Source of the DNA: CAZYTO01 sp964650405
GTDB taxonomy: Bacteria > Acidobacteriota > Thermoanaerobaculia > Gp7-AA8
Length of the DNA stretch: 55,187 bases
Assembly: GCA_964650405.1 (NCBI GenBank)
Contig: CAZYTO010000005.1
Span: 1 to 55,187, forward strand
Reading direction: 5' to 3'
The notes beneath the pieces were generated by a model. The model had not been told where the DNA came from and did not search any database. It saw nothing but the letters and a program-made list of their open reading frames with translations. Of this stretch, positions 16,841 through 26,023 are shown piece by piece; position 1 is the stretch's first letter, and each line of letters starts with the position of its first letter. Made by a program: the position numbers and the translations under genes.

Positions 16841-18445
16841 TTACTTCTTCTCCTTCGCCTCCGCGACCATCTTCTCCACGTCGGCGAGCAGTTTCTTCGC
16901 GTCATAGAGCACGCCGTCTTTCATCACGTACTTCACGCCCCCCACGCGTTCCACGGCGCCCGTCTCGTCGTTCACGTGGATGGCGCCGGTGCCGTAGAGC
17001 ACCTTGAGGTTCTTCAGCGGGTTCTCCTCGACCATGACCAGGTCGGCGAGGTTGCCGGTGCGGATGATGCCGACTTCGACGGGCTTCCCTTTCGGATCGG
17101 CAAGTGTCTCGGCGCCGCAGAGGGTCGCGGAGCGGATGACCTCCAGCGGATGGAAGCCCGCCTCCTGCAGCAGCTCCAGCTCGCGGATGTAGTCGAACCC
17201 GTAGAGCTTGTAGATGAAGCCGGAGTCGGAGCCGGTGCAGACCCGGCCTCCGCGGTTCTTGTACTCGTTGAGGAACTGCATCCAGAGCCGGTAGTTGTTC
17301 TTCCACTCGATCTCGTCGGCGGTGGTCCAGTTGAACCAGTAGGCGCCGTGCGCGGCGCGGTTCGGCGTGTACCACTTCCAGAGGGAGGGGAGGGTGTACT
17401 TGTCGTGCCACTCGGCGCGCATGGCGCGGGTGAGGTCGCGGCTGGCTTCGTAGATGGTGAGGGTGGGATCGACGACGAACTTCCGCTCCAGAAGCTCGTT
17501 CATCACCGCGTTCCACTTCGGGCTTCCCGGCGGGGCGGCCTGTTTCCAGAGGCGTCCGGCCTGGCCGAAGCGGTCCTGCTCGTCGTTGTAGTTGTAGTCG
17601 GCGGGGAAGTCCTGGACGGTCCGGTCGGCAAAGAGGGCCTCGGGGAGGCCGTACCAGTGCTCCATGCCGCGCAGGCCGAGGCGCGCCGCATCGAGGATGT
17701 TCATGCGGGCCACGCCCATCTGGGCGAGGTGAGTGGTCGAGCCGAGGCCCTGCTTCCTGGCCTCGTCGAGCATGGCGGCGAGGATCTCCGGGTCGTAGAT
17801 CGGATCGCCTCCGGCGCCGCCGCCGAGGATCTTGATCCCGTCGCCGCCCTTCTTCGCCACCCACTGCACGAACTTGCGGGCCTGCTCCGGCGAGTTGAGC
17901 GGACCGCCGTCCCACATGCGGCTGGAGGTGAAGACGTACGGCACGATGCGCGGCGCGACGATCTCGTTCTTTGCGCTGCGGTCACGCTCGTGCAAAGTCC
18001 AATCGACGCCGTTTCCGGAGCCCGGCTCGCGGACGGTCGTCACGCCGTGCGCCATCCACAGCTTGAAGACGTACTCGGCCGTCGTCCCCTGCTCGACGCC
18101 TCCGATGTGGCCGTGCAGGTCGATGAAGCCGGGAAGGACCCAGAGATGCGAGCCGTCGATCTCCTTGTCTCCGGGCTTCGGCCGGTCCTCGGGCTTGATG
18201 GCTACGTGGGGAAAGCCGACGCTGCGGATTTCCTTGATGCGGTTGCCTTCGATGACGACGTCGACCGGCCCCTGGGCGGGTGCGCCGGTGCCGTCGATCA
18301 CCGTCACGCCGCGGAGAACGAGGCGCTTGAAGGGACCTTCGCCTTCATCGGCGCGCCGATCGGGGGCGAACGGTTGCTGTTTCTTGTCTTCGGCAGCGAG
18401 GGCGAGTGTGAAGAGAAGCGCGAGCAGAAGAGCGGCTTTGCGCAT
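16841..18445 (-). CDS. Secreted amidohydrolase family protein
   Basis: 534 residues. Signal peptide MRKAALLLALLFTLALA, then the composite amidohydrolase layout: an N-terminal beta part (LVLRGVTVIDGTGAPAQGPVDVVIEGNRI), the metal-binding GFIDLHGHIGG (about residues 106-116), further metal His in THLAQMG (about 238) and in GLRGMEHW (about 262), GSDSG with the metal Asp (about 413), and the closing IRTGNLADLVMVEENPL. All key metal ligands of the prolidase/imidazolonepropionase-like group appear present. The substrate is unknown. On the minus strand TACAAT lies 10 bp before the ATG, downstream of a GGCACTC array. Confidence 0.88.
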   Translation of the reverse strand: MRKAALLLALLFTLALAAEDKKQQPFAPDRRADEGEGPFKRLVLRGVTVIDGTGAPAQGPVDVVIEGNRIKEIRSVGFPHVAIKPEDRPKPGDKEIDGSHLWVLPGFIDLHGHIGGVEQGTTAEYVFKLWMAHGVTTVREPGSGNGVDWTLHERDRSAKNEIVAPRIVPYVFTSSRMWDGGPLNSPEQARKFVQWVAKKGGDGIKILGGGAGGDPIYDPEILAAMLDEARKQGLGSTTHLAQMGVARMNILDAARLGLRGMEHWYGLPEALFADRTVQDFPADYNYNDEQDRFGQAGRLWKQAAPPGSPKWNAVMNELLERKFVVDPTLTIYEASRDLTRAMRAEWHDKYTLPSLWKWYTPNRAAHGAYWFNWTTADEIEWKNNYRLWMQFLNEYKNRGGRVCTGSDSGFIYKLYGFDYIRELELLQEAGFHPLEVIRSATLCGAETLADPKGKPVEVGIIRTGNLADLVMVEENPLKNLKVLYGTGAIHVNDETGAVERVGGVKYVMKDGVLYDAKKLLADVEKMVAEAKEKK

Positions 18446-18460
18446 GAGGACGCCGATTGT

Positions 18461-18535
18461 ACCGAGTGCCGAGGGCCGTTCGGAGTGCCGAGTGCCGTTT
18501 CGGAGTGCCGAGTGCTGAGTGCCGAGTGCTGAGGG
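18461..18535. repeat. GGCACTC heptamer array
   Basis: About eight degenerate copies read GGCACTC toward the amidohydrolase start on the minus strand. The rest of the gap (18536-18856) holds GGCATGAG-type repeats (18535-18575), then ordinary GC-rich sequence with no convincing gene. Confidence 0.75.
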
Positions 18536-18856
18536 GCATGAGGCATGAGTGATGGGGCATGAATGGGCTTTGTGTTGCGCCTGGCGTTTCCTCCTTGCGA
18601 CGCAGTACGTCCGGTTTTGCCTTCATTTCCGATGGGCCTGCTTCGGCTCGCCTCCTCGCGCTCCCGCTCGCCGCCCGCCTTCCTCCCGCTCGCCCACGAC
18701 CAGTTCCGAGCCGCGCGAACCGGGTCCCCTGAAACCGTTTTCCGGCGTTCGGTGCCATAATTTCGGCACGCGGCTGAACTCCGTTCCCACGGGTACGTAC
18801 TTCCGGTGGAAGAACGGCTCGCGGGCAGTGGTTCCGGCAAAACGCTCTGGGCGGCG

Positions 18857-20794
18857 ATGCAGACACTGAGGCTCCTTCACTCGGCTGACTTTCCCATCGG
18901 CAAATACGCCGACGCGCTCACGCGTGAGGCCATCGCTCCGGCGGCCGTGGAGAGTCTCGAGCACCTGCCTCCGGCAGGCGGCTCGCTGCGGGTGGTCCTC
19001 ATCGATCAGGCCAACGGCGGCAACGGCCGGCAGACGGTGCTCGATGCACGGACGGCCGTGGTCGGCGTGGGGTTGAGCGAGCAGCCGAAGTGGTTGAAGG
19101 AAGAGGATCTCTACTTCGACCTTCCGGCCAATCCCTCGACGTTCGCGCTGCTGGGTACCGTCAAGCGGGCCTACCAGTACCTCTACCAGAAGATGCGGGC
19201 CGACCAGCTCGAGCGGCAGCTCGACGACCGGACCCGCGAGCTGCGCGAGGTCAGCAAGGTCGGCATCGCCCTCTCCACCGAGCGCGATCACTCCGCGCTG
19301 CTCACCAAGATTCTCTCCAAGGCCCGGGAGCTGTCGCGCGCCGACGCCGGCTCGCTCTACCTGCTGGACACCGCGGATGAGGGGACGGGCGACGGCCGCG
19401 TGCTGCGCTGGAAGCTGGCCCAGAACGACTCGGTGGACGTCGATTTCGAAGAGCGCGTCCTCCCCATCACCATGAAGAGCCTGGCCGGCTGCGTCGCCCT
19501 GACCGGGGAGATCCTGGTGATCGACGATGCCTACAACCTCCCGGACGGCGTGGAGTACTCGATCAACACGTCGTTCGATCAGGAGAACGGCTACCTGACC
19601 AAGTCGATGCTCGTCTTCCCGATGACCACGCACACGGGCGAGATCATCGGGGTGCTGCAGCTCATCAACCGCAAGCGCAGCGGCGCCCCGGCCAAGCTGC
19701 GCGCGGAGACGGTGCCGGCGGAAGTGGTGCCCTTCGAGCCGCAGGTGGTCGAGCTCATGCGCTCGCTGGCCGGGCAGGCGGCGGTGGCCGTCGAGAACAA
19801 CCTGCTCTATGAATCGATCGAGCGGCTGTTCGAAGGCTTCGTCACGGCGGCCGTCACAGCCATTGAACAGCGGGACCCGACGACCTCCGGTCACTCGTTC
19901 CGCGTGGCCGATCTGACCGTTGAGCTGGCCCGCGTCGTCGACCGCATCGACGGCGGGCAATACCGCAACGTGCATTTCTCCAGCGACCAGATCCGCGAGA
20001 TCCGCTACGCCTCGCTGCTGCACGACTTCGGCAAGGTCGGCGTGCGCGAGCAGGTGCTGGTGAAGGAGAAGAAGCTCTATCCCCTGCAGCTCGACACGAT
20101 CCGGGGCCGGTTCGACTTCGTCATGAAGTCGGCCGAGAGCAACGCCAATCGCCGCAAGCTGGACTACCTGCTCGAGCACGGCCGCGATGCGTACGACGCC
20201 TTCGCTGCCGAGGTTGATGCAGAGCTCCGCGAACAGTTGCTGCAACTGCAGAAGGACTTCTCCTTCGTGGCGCAGTCGAACGAGCCGACCGTCCTGCCGG
20301 AGGGGGAGTTCCAATACCTCCAGCAGATCGCCACCCGCGACTACGCCGACATCCGCGGTGAGCGCCGCCTGCTCATCGACCCCGAGGAAGCGCGCATCCT
20401 GTCCATCCGCAAGGGGAATCTCGATCCCGGCGAGCGGCTGGAGATCGAGCTCCACGTCACCCACACGTTCAACTTCCTCCAGAAGATCCCCTGGACCAAG
20501 GACCTCGGCGGCGTGCCGGCCATCGCCTACGCCCACCACGAGAAGCTGAACGGCCGCGGCTATCCCCGCAAGCTCACCGCCGCAGAGATCCCCATGCAGT
20601 CGCGCATGATGACCGTGTCCGACATCTACGACGCCCTCACCGCCAGCGACCGCCCCTACAAACGCGCCATCTCCACCGACCGGGCCATCGACATCCTGCG
20701 CATGGAAGTGAACGACGGCCTCCTCGATTCCTCCCTGGTGAACGTCTTCGTCGAAGCGAAGGTGTACCAGCGGGCTGGGATTTTGAGGACCTGA
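18857..20794 (+). CDS. GAF and HD-GYP domain signalling protein
   Basis: 645 residues from ATG 18857; a GTG at 18806 would add 17. The first about 110 residues look like a degenerate receiver (RVVLIDQANGGNG, RTAVVGVGLSEQP), then a coiled stretch (DQLERQLDDRTRELREV), a GAF domain (about 145-320, ELSRADAGSLYLLD, VLQLINRK), then HD-GYP: HSFRVADL (about 346), LLHDFGK (HD about 389-390), and AYAHHEKLNGRGYP (GYP about 568-570), SDIYDALTASDRPYK. HD-GYP enzymes hydrolyse cyclic di-GMP. About 100 more residues than usual lie between HD and HHE. It is followed 7 bp later by the OmpR regulator. Confidence 0.85.
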   Translation: MQTLRLLHSADFPIGKYADALTREAIAPAAVESLEHLPPAGGSLRVVLIDQANGGNGRQTVLDARTAVVGVGLSEQPKWLKEEDLYFDLPANPSTFALLGTVKRAYQYLYQKMRADQLERQLDDRTRELREVSKVGIALSTERDHSALLTKILSKARELSRADAGSLYLLDTADEGTGDGRVLRWKLAQNDSVDVDFEERVLPITMKSLAGCVALTGEILVIDDAYNLPDGVEYSINTSFDQENGYLTKSMLVFPMTTHTGEIIGVLQLINRKRSGAPAKLRAETVPAEVVPFEPQVVELMRSLAGQAAVAVENNLLYESIERLFEGFVTAAVTAIEQRDPTTSGHSFRVADLTVELARVVDRIDGGQYRNVHFSSDQIREIRYASLLHDFGKVGVREQVLVKEKKLYPLQLDTIRGRFDFVMKSAESNANRRKLDYLLEHGRDAYDAFAAEVDAELREQLLQLQKDFSFVAQSNEPTVLPEGEFQYLQQIATRDYADIRGERRLLIDPEEARILSIRKGNLDPGERLEIELHVTHTFNFLQKIPWTKDLGGVPAIAYAHHEKLNGRGYPRKLTAAEIPMQSRMMTVSDIYDALTASDRPYKRAISTDRAIDILRMEVNDGLLDSSLVNVFVEAKVYQRAGILRT

Positions 20795-20801
20795 CGCGGG
20801 C

Positions 20802-21473
20802 ATGAAGCTCGCCCTCATCGAAGACGACGCCGATCTCGCCTTTACCGTGCGGCTCAACCTGCAGCGGGAGGGGCACACCGTGGCCGTATTCAGCAACGGG
20901 GCGGAGGCGCTGGAGGCGGTGCAGATCGGCGGGTTCGACTTCGTCATCCTCGACCTGAACCTGCCGGACCTGGACGGGCTGACCATCTGCCGCGAGCTGC
21001 GGAGGAATCCGGCCACGCGGGGGATGCCCATCCTCATGCTCACGGCGCGCGGCTCGGAGCACGACCGGGTGACCGGACTGGAGCTCGGCGCCGACGACTA
21101 TCTGGTCAAGCCCTTCAGCGTGCGGGAGCTGATGGCCCGGGTCACGGCCGTGCGGCGGCGGGCGGGGGGCGTGGCCGACGAGCCGGACGTGTATGAGGAC
21201 GAAGCGCTCCGGGTGGACGCGAAGGCGTACCGCGTCTGGGCGAACGGCGACGAGGTCAAACTGCCGCGGAAGGAGTTCGAGCTGCTCTGGTCCCTCATCC
21301 GCCACCGCGGGTCGGTGGTGAGCCGCGACCGCCTCCTCAGCGAGATCTGGGGGATGGCCGAGGACGTGGAGACGCGCACGGTGGACGTCCACGTGCGGAA
21401 CCTCCGGCGAAAAATCGGCGCCGAACGTATCGCAACCGTGGTCGGCTTCGGTTACCGTTACGATCCGGCGTGA
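20802..21473 (+). CDS. OmpR/PhoB family response regulator
   Basis: 223 residues. Receiver domain with acidic pair EDD (7-9), phosphoacceptor Asp51 in FVILDLNLPDLDG, and Lys103 in YLVKPF. Then a winged-helix DNA-binding domain (about 125-222) with KEFELLWSLIRHRGSVVSRDRLLSEIWG and TRTVDVHVRNLRRKIG, the recognition helix pattern of OmpR/PhoB. The kinase gene follows after 36 bp, so the pair forms a two-component system, probably in one transcript with the HD-GYP gene. Target genes cannot be told. Confidence 0.93.
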   Translation: MKLALIEDDADLAFTVRLNLQREGHTVAVFSNGAEALEAVQIGGFDFVILDLNLPDLDGLTICRELRRNPATRGMPILMLTARGSEHDRVTGLELGADDYLVKPFSVRELMARVTAVRRRAGGVADEPDVYEDEALRVDAKAYRVWANGDEVKLPRKEFELLWSLIRHRGSVVSRDRLLSEIWGMAEDVETRTVDVHVRNLRRKIGAERIATVVGFGYRYDPA

Positions 21474-21509
21474 GCGCGCAGGCCCCGGATCGCTCGACGC
21501 CGCATTGGA

Positions 21510-22739
21510 ATGATCGCCACACTCTTCATCGCCACTGCCCTCATTGCGCTCATCCTCACGTTCTCGCTGGCGCGGACGCGGGGGGACATCCGCCGTCTCA
21601 CCCTGCGCGTCGCCGACAGCGATCCCAAGGCCGTGGCTTCGCTGGACGTCGACTCGTTCGGTGATCTCGACGAACTGGCCGGCGGGGTCTACCGGCTGCG
21701 CAGCGACCTCACCCGCGCCCTGGCCGCGGCCGACCGGCAGAATCGGCTCCTTCAGCAGATCATGAACGGGTTGGGTGAGGGCGTCGTGGCCATCGACCGG
21801 CAGCGGCGCGTCGTTCTGGCCAACCGCAGCTTCGCCGAGCTCTTCGCCCTGCAGGGTGACCTGGTGGGCCGCCCGATCCGCGAGCTGGTGCGCAACTCCG
21901 CCCTCTTTGCCGGCTTCGACCGGGCCCTCGACCATACCCCGTCCAGCGAGCGCTTCGAGGCCGGAGGGCGGAAGATCGAGATGCGCGCCCTTCCCCTGCC
22001 GTCGCATGAGATCGCCGCCGTGGCCCTGTTCGTCGACCTGACCCAGCTCGAGCACCTCGAGGAAGTGCGCCGCGAGTTCATTGCCGACTTCTCCCACGAG
22101 GTGCGCACGCCGCTGGCCGGACTGAAAGGCTCCGTGGAGTCGTTCGAGCTCGGAGCCGGGCAGTTGAGTCACGAAGAGGAGCAGCACCTTCGCCGGATCC
22201 TCTCGCGCCAGCTCCTGCGGCTGGAGCGGCTGGTGGACGACCTCTCCGAGCTGACCCGCATCGAGTCCGGGGAGCTGCAGCTCGCCCGCGAAGACGTCGA
22301 CCTTCGTCAACTGATTGACGATCTTGCCGAGGACTTCGGGGAAGCGGCGGCCAAGAGCGGACTGCGGCTCCTCGTGAGGGGCCAGGCTGCCGCCCGCGGC
22401 GCCGCCCCCCGCCTCCAGCAGGCCTTCGCCAACCCGCCCCNNNNNNNNNNCGCCATCAAGTACGGCGGCCGCGAGACGACGGTGGAGGTCGACCTGGCCG
22501 TCACTCGCGACGCCGCCGTCGTCCGGGTGACGGATCACGGCGCCGGCGTCCCTGCCGAGGAGAAGGAGCGGATCTTCCACCGCTTCTACCGTCTTGACAA
22601 GAGCCGCTCCCTGGAAGTGGCCGGCACCGGTCTCGGCCTGGCCATCACCAAGCACCTCGTCCTTCTGCACGGCGGCTCCATCGAGCTGGAGAGCGAGCGC
22701 GGCCGGGGGGCGACGTTCATGGTGAAGCTGCCGCGGTGA
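21510..22739 (+). CDS. PhoR-like sensor histidine kinase (contains an assembly gap)
   Basis: About 409 codons as assembled. One N-terminal membrane helix (MIATLFIATALIALILTFSL), a HAMP-like linker, a PAS domain (about 80-180, MNGLGEGVVAIDRQRRVVLAN), the H box FSHEVRTPLAGLKG with His196, and ATP-binding motifs DHGAGVPAEE (G1), ERIFHRFYRLD (F) and GTGLGLAITKHL (G2). The N box is hidden: ten Ns at 22441-22450 fall in FANPP-gap-AIKYGG where kinases have N-L-L-x-N-A-I-K-Y. The gap size may be wrong; the frame happens to stay open. Same layout as PhoR, but no phosphate-transport genes follow. Confidence 0.88.
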   Translation: MIATLFIATALIALILTFSLARTRGDIRRLTLRVADSDPKAVASLDVDSFGDLDELAGGVYRLRSDLTRALAAADRQNRLLQQIMNGLGEGVVAIDRQRRVVLANRSFAELFALQGDLVGRPIRELVRNSALFAGFDRALDHTPSSERFEAGGRKIEMRALPLPSHEIAAVALFVDLTQLEHLEEVRREFIADFSHEVRTPLAGLKGSVESFELGAGQLSHEEEQHLRRILSRQLLRLERLVDDLSELTRIESGELQLAREDVDLRQLIDDLAEDFGEAAAKSGLRLLVRGQAAARGAAPRLQQAFANPPXXXXAIKYGGRETTVEVDLAVTRDAAVVRVTDHGAGVPAEEKERIFHRFYRLDKSRSLEVAGTGLGLAITKHLVLLHGGSIELESERGRGATFMVKLPR

Positions 22740-22740
22740 A

Positions 22741-22886
22741 GTTCGTTGTTCGTTGGTCGTTGTCCGTTGTTCGTGCTTCCATTCCGAGGGTCGCTTTTTT
22801 ACAAGACCTCGCGCTCCTGCCGCTTTATCTTTCGGCACAACGAACAACGAACAACGACCAACGACCAACGAACAACGGACAACGAA
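22741..22886. repeat. CGTTGTT heptamer arrays in inverted orientation
   Basis: Five degenerate copies of CGTTGTT (22742-22775) are followed about 60 bp later by about seven copies of the complement, AACAACG (22838-22886), ending three bases before the ATG of the methyltransferase. The RNA could fold into a long hairpin. The spacer has a T6 run. Confidence 0.8.
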
Positions 22887-22887
22887 A

Positions 22888-23727
22888 ATGACCGAGCCTG
22901 TTCTGCGCGACGTTTCCGACACGGCCATCTGGATGGCGCACTACCGCGCCCTGGAGAGCCGGCAACCTGACGCGCTCTATCGCGATCCGTACGCCCAGCG
23001 ATTCCTCGACGCCCGCGGCCAGCAGATGGCGGCCACGCTCGGCAAGGATCGCAATGCCTGGGCCTTCGTGACGCGCGAGCTGTTGTTCGACGCCTTCGTC
23101 ACGGCGGAGGTGGCGGCGGGGGCGGACCTCGTGCTCAACCTCGCCGCGGGCCTCGACGCCCGGCCGTACCGGATGATGCTGCCGCCGTCGCTGCGGTGGG
23201 TGGAAGTCGACCTGCCGCCGCTCATCGAGTGGAAGTCACGCCTCCTGGCGGACGCCAATTCCAACTGCCGCCTGGAACGCGTGGCCCTCGACCTCGCCGA
23301 CGTTCCGGCGCGGCGCGAGCTCTTCGCGCGCCTCGCTTCCGAGTCGAAGCGTCCCCTCGTCCTCACTCAGGGCCTCCTCATCTACCTCGGCGACGAGGGA
23401 GCGGCGTCGCTCGCTGACGACCTCGTCGTCTTTCCGCGCTGGGTCATTGACATCTGCTCCCCCGGCCTGCGCGACATGCTCAACCGCGAGGTGGGCAAGC
23501 ACCTCGACGCCGCCAGCGCGCCGTTGAAGTTCGCCCCTCCCAACGGCCCGCGCTTCTTCGAATCGCACGGCTGGCGCGCGATCGATGTGCGTTCGATGCT
23601 CAAGAACGCACCCTCGCAGCGCATGCCGCTCTTCCTCCGCTTCTTCAAGCTCTTCCCCGAGCGCCCCTGGCACAAGCAGGGAAGGCAGCCCTGGTCGGCG
23701 GTCTGCCTGCTGGAGCGCACGGGCTGA
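22888..23727 (+). CDS. Class I SAM-dependent methyltransferase, LCM/PPM1-like
   Basis: 279 residues from ATG 22888; longer readings translate the repeat array. Features of leucine carboxyl methyltransferase-like enzymes: SDTAIWMAHYRALESRQPDALYRDPYAQRFL at the start, DLVLNLAAGLDARPYRM (SAM-binding motif I, about 82-98), WVEVDLPPLIEWK (acidic residue for the ribose hydroxyls), and LVLTQGLLIYL (about 150-160). Such proteins methylate carboxyl groups or act in secondary metabolism. There is no SD: the AACAACG array runs directly into the start codon. Confidence 0.85.
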   Translation: MTEPVLRDVSDTAIWMAHYRALESRQPDALYRDPYAQRFLDARGQQMAATLGKDRNAWAFVTRELLFDAFVTAEVAAGADLVLNLAAGLDARPYRMMLPPSLRWVEVDLPPLIEWKSRLLADANSNCRLERVALDLADVPARRELFARLASESKRPLVLTQGLLIYLGDEGAASLADDLVVFPRWVIDICSPGLRDMLNREVGKHLDAASAPLKFAPPNGPRFFESHGWRAIDVRSMLKNAPSQRMPLFLRFFKLFPERPWHKQGRQPWSAVCLLERTG

Positions 23728-23731
23728 GGAA

Positions 23732-24286
23732 AGTGCTGAGTGCCGAGTGCCGAGTGCCGAGGGGCATGAGACATGAGTCATCAGGCATGTGTGGCCTTGG
23801 GTTTGCCTCGCGTGTCTCACCTCGCAACCGAAGCGAGCGCTTCCCTCCGCGACTCCCGGGGCGAGGCGCGAAGGCCACCCTCTCCCGGGAGAGGGGTGAG
23901 GGATGAGGGGTCTTCCGAAACGCGGGAAAGCGTCGCTCACGGTCGCATCGCCGCTCCCAGGGGATCCCCTCACCCCGGCCACTCCGCGCTGACGGCTCCG
24001 GAGCCGACTCCGCTTTGCGAGAGATCGCGCGCTCCATGGCCGACCCTCTCCCGCCGGGAGAGGGTGGAACACGGAGGCACGGAGGCACGGCGCAACAGCC
24101 GCTCATGCCTCGTTCCTCGTGCCTGTGCGCCCTCAGCGCTCGGCACTCAAGAGCGTGTGAAAGAATCGAAAGTGCTCGCCTTGGTTGCGAGATGAGCCAC
24201 CCGAGGCAAACCCCAACGCCACACATGCCTCATTCCTCATGCCTCATGCCCCCTCGGCACTCGGCACTCGGCACTCGGCACTGCCT
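23732..24286. repeat. Gene-free block bounded by long inverted repeats
   Basis: 559 bp without a convincing gene. The left arm (about 23732-23830) has GAGTGCCGAG heptamers, GGCATGAG repeats, TGTGTGGCCTTGGGTTTGCC and CACCTCGCAACC. The right arm (about 24180-24286) has their complements in reverse order: GGTTGCGAGATG, GGCAAACCCCAACGCCACAC, CATGCCTCA repeats and GGCACTCGGCACTC. Between them lie CCCTCTCCCGGGAGAGGG-like palindromes (about 23879-23896 and 24044-24064). It sits between the convergent methyltransferase and ClC genes. Confidence 0.8.
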
Positions 24287-26014
24287 CTACGCCCCCTCCA
24301 TTCGCTGCATGCGAGCCCGCAACAGGTCGCTGGGGCTGAGGAAGCCGACGATGCGCCGCGACTGGACGTCGTCGATGACGGGGCAGCGGTCGACGGCGGT
24401 GAGCTGCATCCGGAGGAGCACGTCGGTGATGGGCTCCGACGCGATGGCGATGACCCGCGGCGTGATGGCGTGGTCGCGTACCAGCTCCTGCGTACGGCCC
24501 TCGCGGGCCGCGCGATCGAGCTCGTCGCGCGAGAGCACGGCGATGAACCGCCCTTCGTCGACGACCGGGTACCACTGGTGGCGTGTGCCGGCCACGGTAC
24601 GGGCGGCCTCGAGGAGCGTGGCGCCGGCGGAAACGGCGATGGGATTCGCCGTCATGGCCTGGCCGACGGTCAGTTGTGCCAGCGGGTCCTCGCGATGCGG
24701 CCCTTCGACGTAGCCCTCGTCGATCATCTGCTGCTCGACGACGCTGAGCGGGGAGATCCGGCGGGAGATGGCCACGGAGAGCGATACGGCCAGCATCAGC
24801 GGCACGATCAGCTCGTAGTCATGGGTGAGCTCCACGGCGATGAGGACGGCGGCGAGCGGCGAGCGCAGCAGGCCGGCGAAGAAGGCACCGAGGCCGAGGA
24901 GCGCGTAGGTGCGCGGATCGATCGTGGCGTGCGGCAGGATCACGCGCAGCGCCTGGCCGGTGGCCGCGCCGAGGGCCGCGCCGATGAAGAGCGACGGGGC
25001 GAACGTGCCGCCGAGGACGCCTGCGCTGATGGCCAGGACGAAGGCGATGGTCTTCACGAAGAAGGCGATCGTGGCCGCGCTTCCGGTCCCGCCGCCGTGC
25101 AGCCAGATGCCCACCTGGCCGTAGCCGACGCCCAGGATCTGGGGCGAGGCCAGTCCGAGGAGACCGATGACCATGCCGGCCAGCGCGGCGCGCAGCGGCC
25201 ACGAGGGGAGGCGCCGCGCCAGCCACGCCTTGAGGCGATGCGACGTACCGATGGCGATGCCGGAGATGACCCCGGAGAGGATGCCCACGACGGCGAAGCC
25301 GATCAACTCACGGGCGTCGTTCCAGACCGCCGGCGGCGCGGCCAGCAGTGGCCTGCCGCCGAGGAGCGCCTTCTCCACCACGGCCGCGGAGACTGCGCCG
25401 ACGAGCACCGTGCCGAGCACGCCGCGCTCCGCCGAACCGAGGACTTCTTCGAGGGCGAAGACTACGCCGGTGATCGGCGTATTGAAGATCCCGGCGATTC
25501 CGGCGGCCACGCCGACCGGGATCATGTCGCGGATCATCTTGCGGGGGAGCTTCAGCCAGCGGGCCAGGGCCATGGACACGCCGCTGCTGATGACGACGAT
25601 CGGGCCTTCCGGGCCGAGCGGCGCGCCGGCGCCGAGGGAGAGCGGTGTGGCCGCGAACGTCGCTACCACGCTGCGCGGCCCGAGCAGTTCGATATCGCGA
25701 CTGTAGGCCATCTTCACGCGGGCCAGATTCGCGCCGACGGCACCCGGGGCGAGCCTGCGGACGGCCAGGGCCAGCAGCGCGAACATGGCGGCCGGGATGA
25801 CGACGGTGAGGATCGTGCGCACCGTCCCGTGCCCCTCGAGCGCCGGCCCGATCAGCAGTTGACGGGCCAGCTCCACGAGCTCGTGAAAGCCCACGGCCAC
25901 GATGCCGCAGACCACGCCGATGCCGACGGCCGTGACCAGGGGGAAGCGGCGGGCGAGATCACGGAGCGCTGCGAGGAACGTCACGACCGTCTCAAAGAAT
26001 ACAGCCCCATGCAA
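24287..26014 (-). CDS. ClC family chloride channel/exchanger with CBS domains
   Basis: 575 residues. The ClC selectivity motifs are clear: GAGAPLGPEGPIV at 128-140 with the gating Glu137, GIFNTPITGVVFALEE (175-190) and GGTFAPSLFIGAALGA (about 345-360). About ten or more hydrophobic segments span 1-430. The cytoplasmic tail holds two CBS domains (about 445-575; TVGQAMTANPIAVSAGATLLEAART, ITPRVIAIASEPITDVLLRMQ), which bind adenine nucleotides in relatives. Its start lies 9 bp after the stop of the class II aldolase gene, so the two form an operon. The antisense plus-strand frame is a shadow. Confidence 0.92.
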   Translation of the reverse strand: MHGAVFFETVVTFLAALRDLARRFPLVTAVGIGVVCGIVAVGFHELVELARQLLIGPALEGHGTVRTILTVVIPAAMFALLALAVRRLAPGAVGANLARVKMAYSRDIELLGPRSVVATFAATPLSLGAGAPLGPEGPIVVISSGVSMALARWLKLPRKMIRDMIPVGVAAGIAGIFNTPITGVVFALEEVLGSAERGVLGTVLVGAVSAAVVEKALLGGRPLLAAPPAVWNDARELIGFAVVGILSGVISGIAIGTSHRLKAWLARRLPSWPLRAALAGMVIGLLGLASPQILGVGYGQVGIWLHGGGTGSAATIAFFVKTIAFVLAISAGVLGGTFAPSLFIGAALGAATGQALRVILPHATIDPRTYALLGLGAFFAGLLRSPLAAVLIAVELTHDYELIVPLMLAVSLSVAISRRISPLSVVEQQMIDEGYVEGPHREDPLAQLTVGQAMTANPIAVSAGATLLEAARTVAGTRHQWYPVVDEGRFIAVLSRDELDRAAREGRTQELVRDHAITPRVIAIASEPITDVLLRMQLTAVDRCPVIDDVQSRRIVGFLSPSDLLRARMQRMEGA

Positions 26015-26023
26015 ATTCCGGAG

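Noticed and set aside
20637..22928. Long minus-strand frame across the two-component genes
   Set aside because: Crosses the N gap and lies antisense to well-formed regulator and kinase genes.
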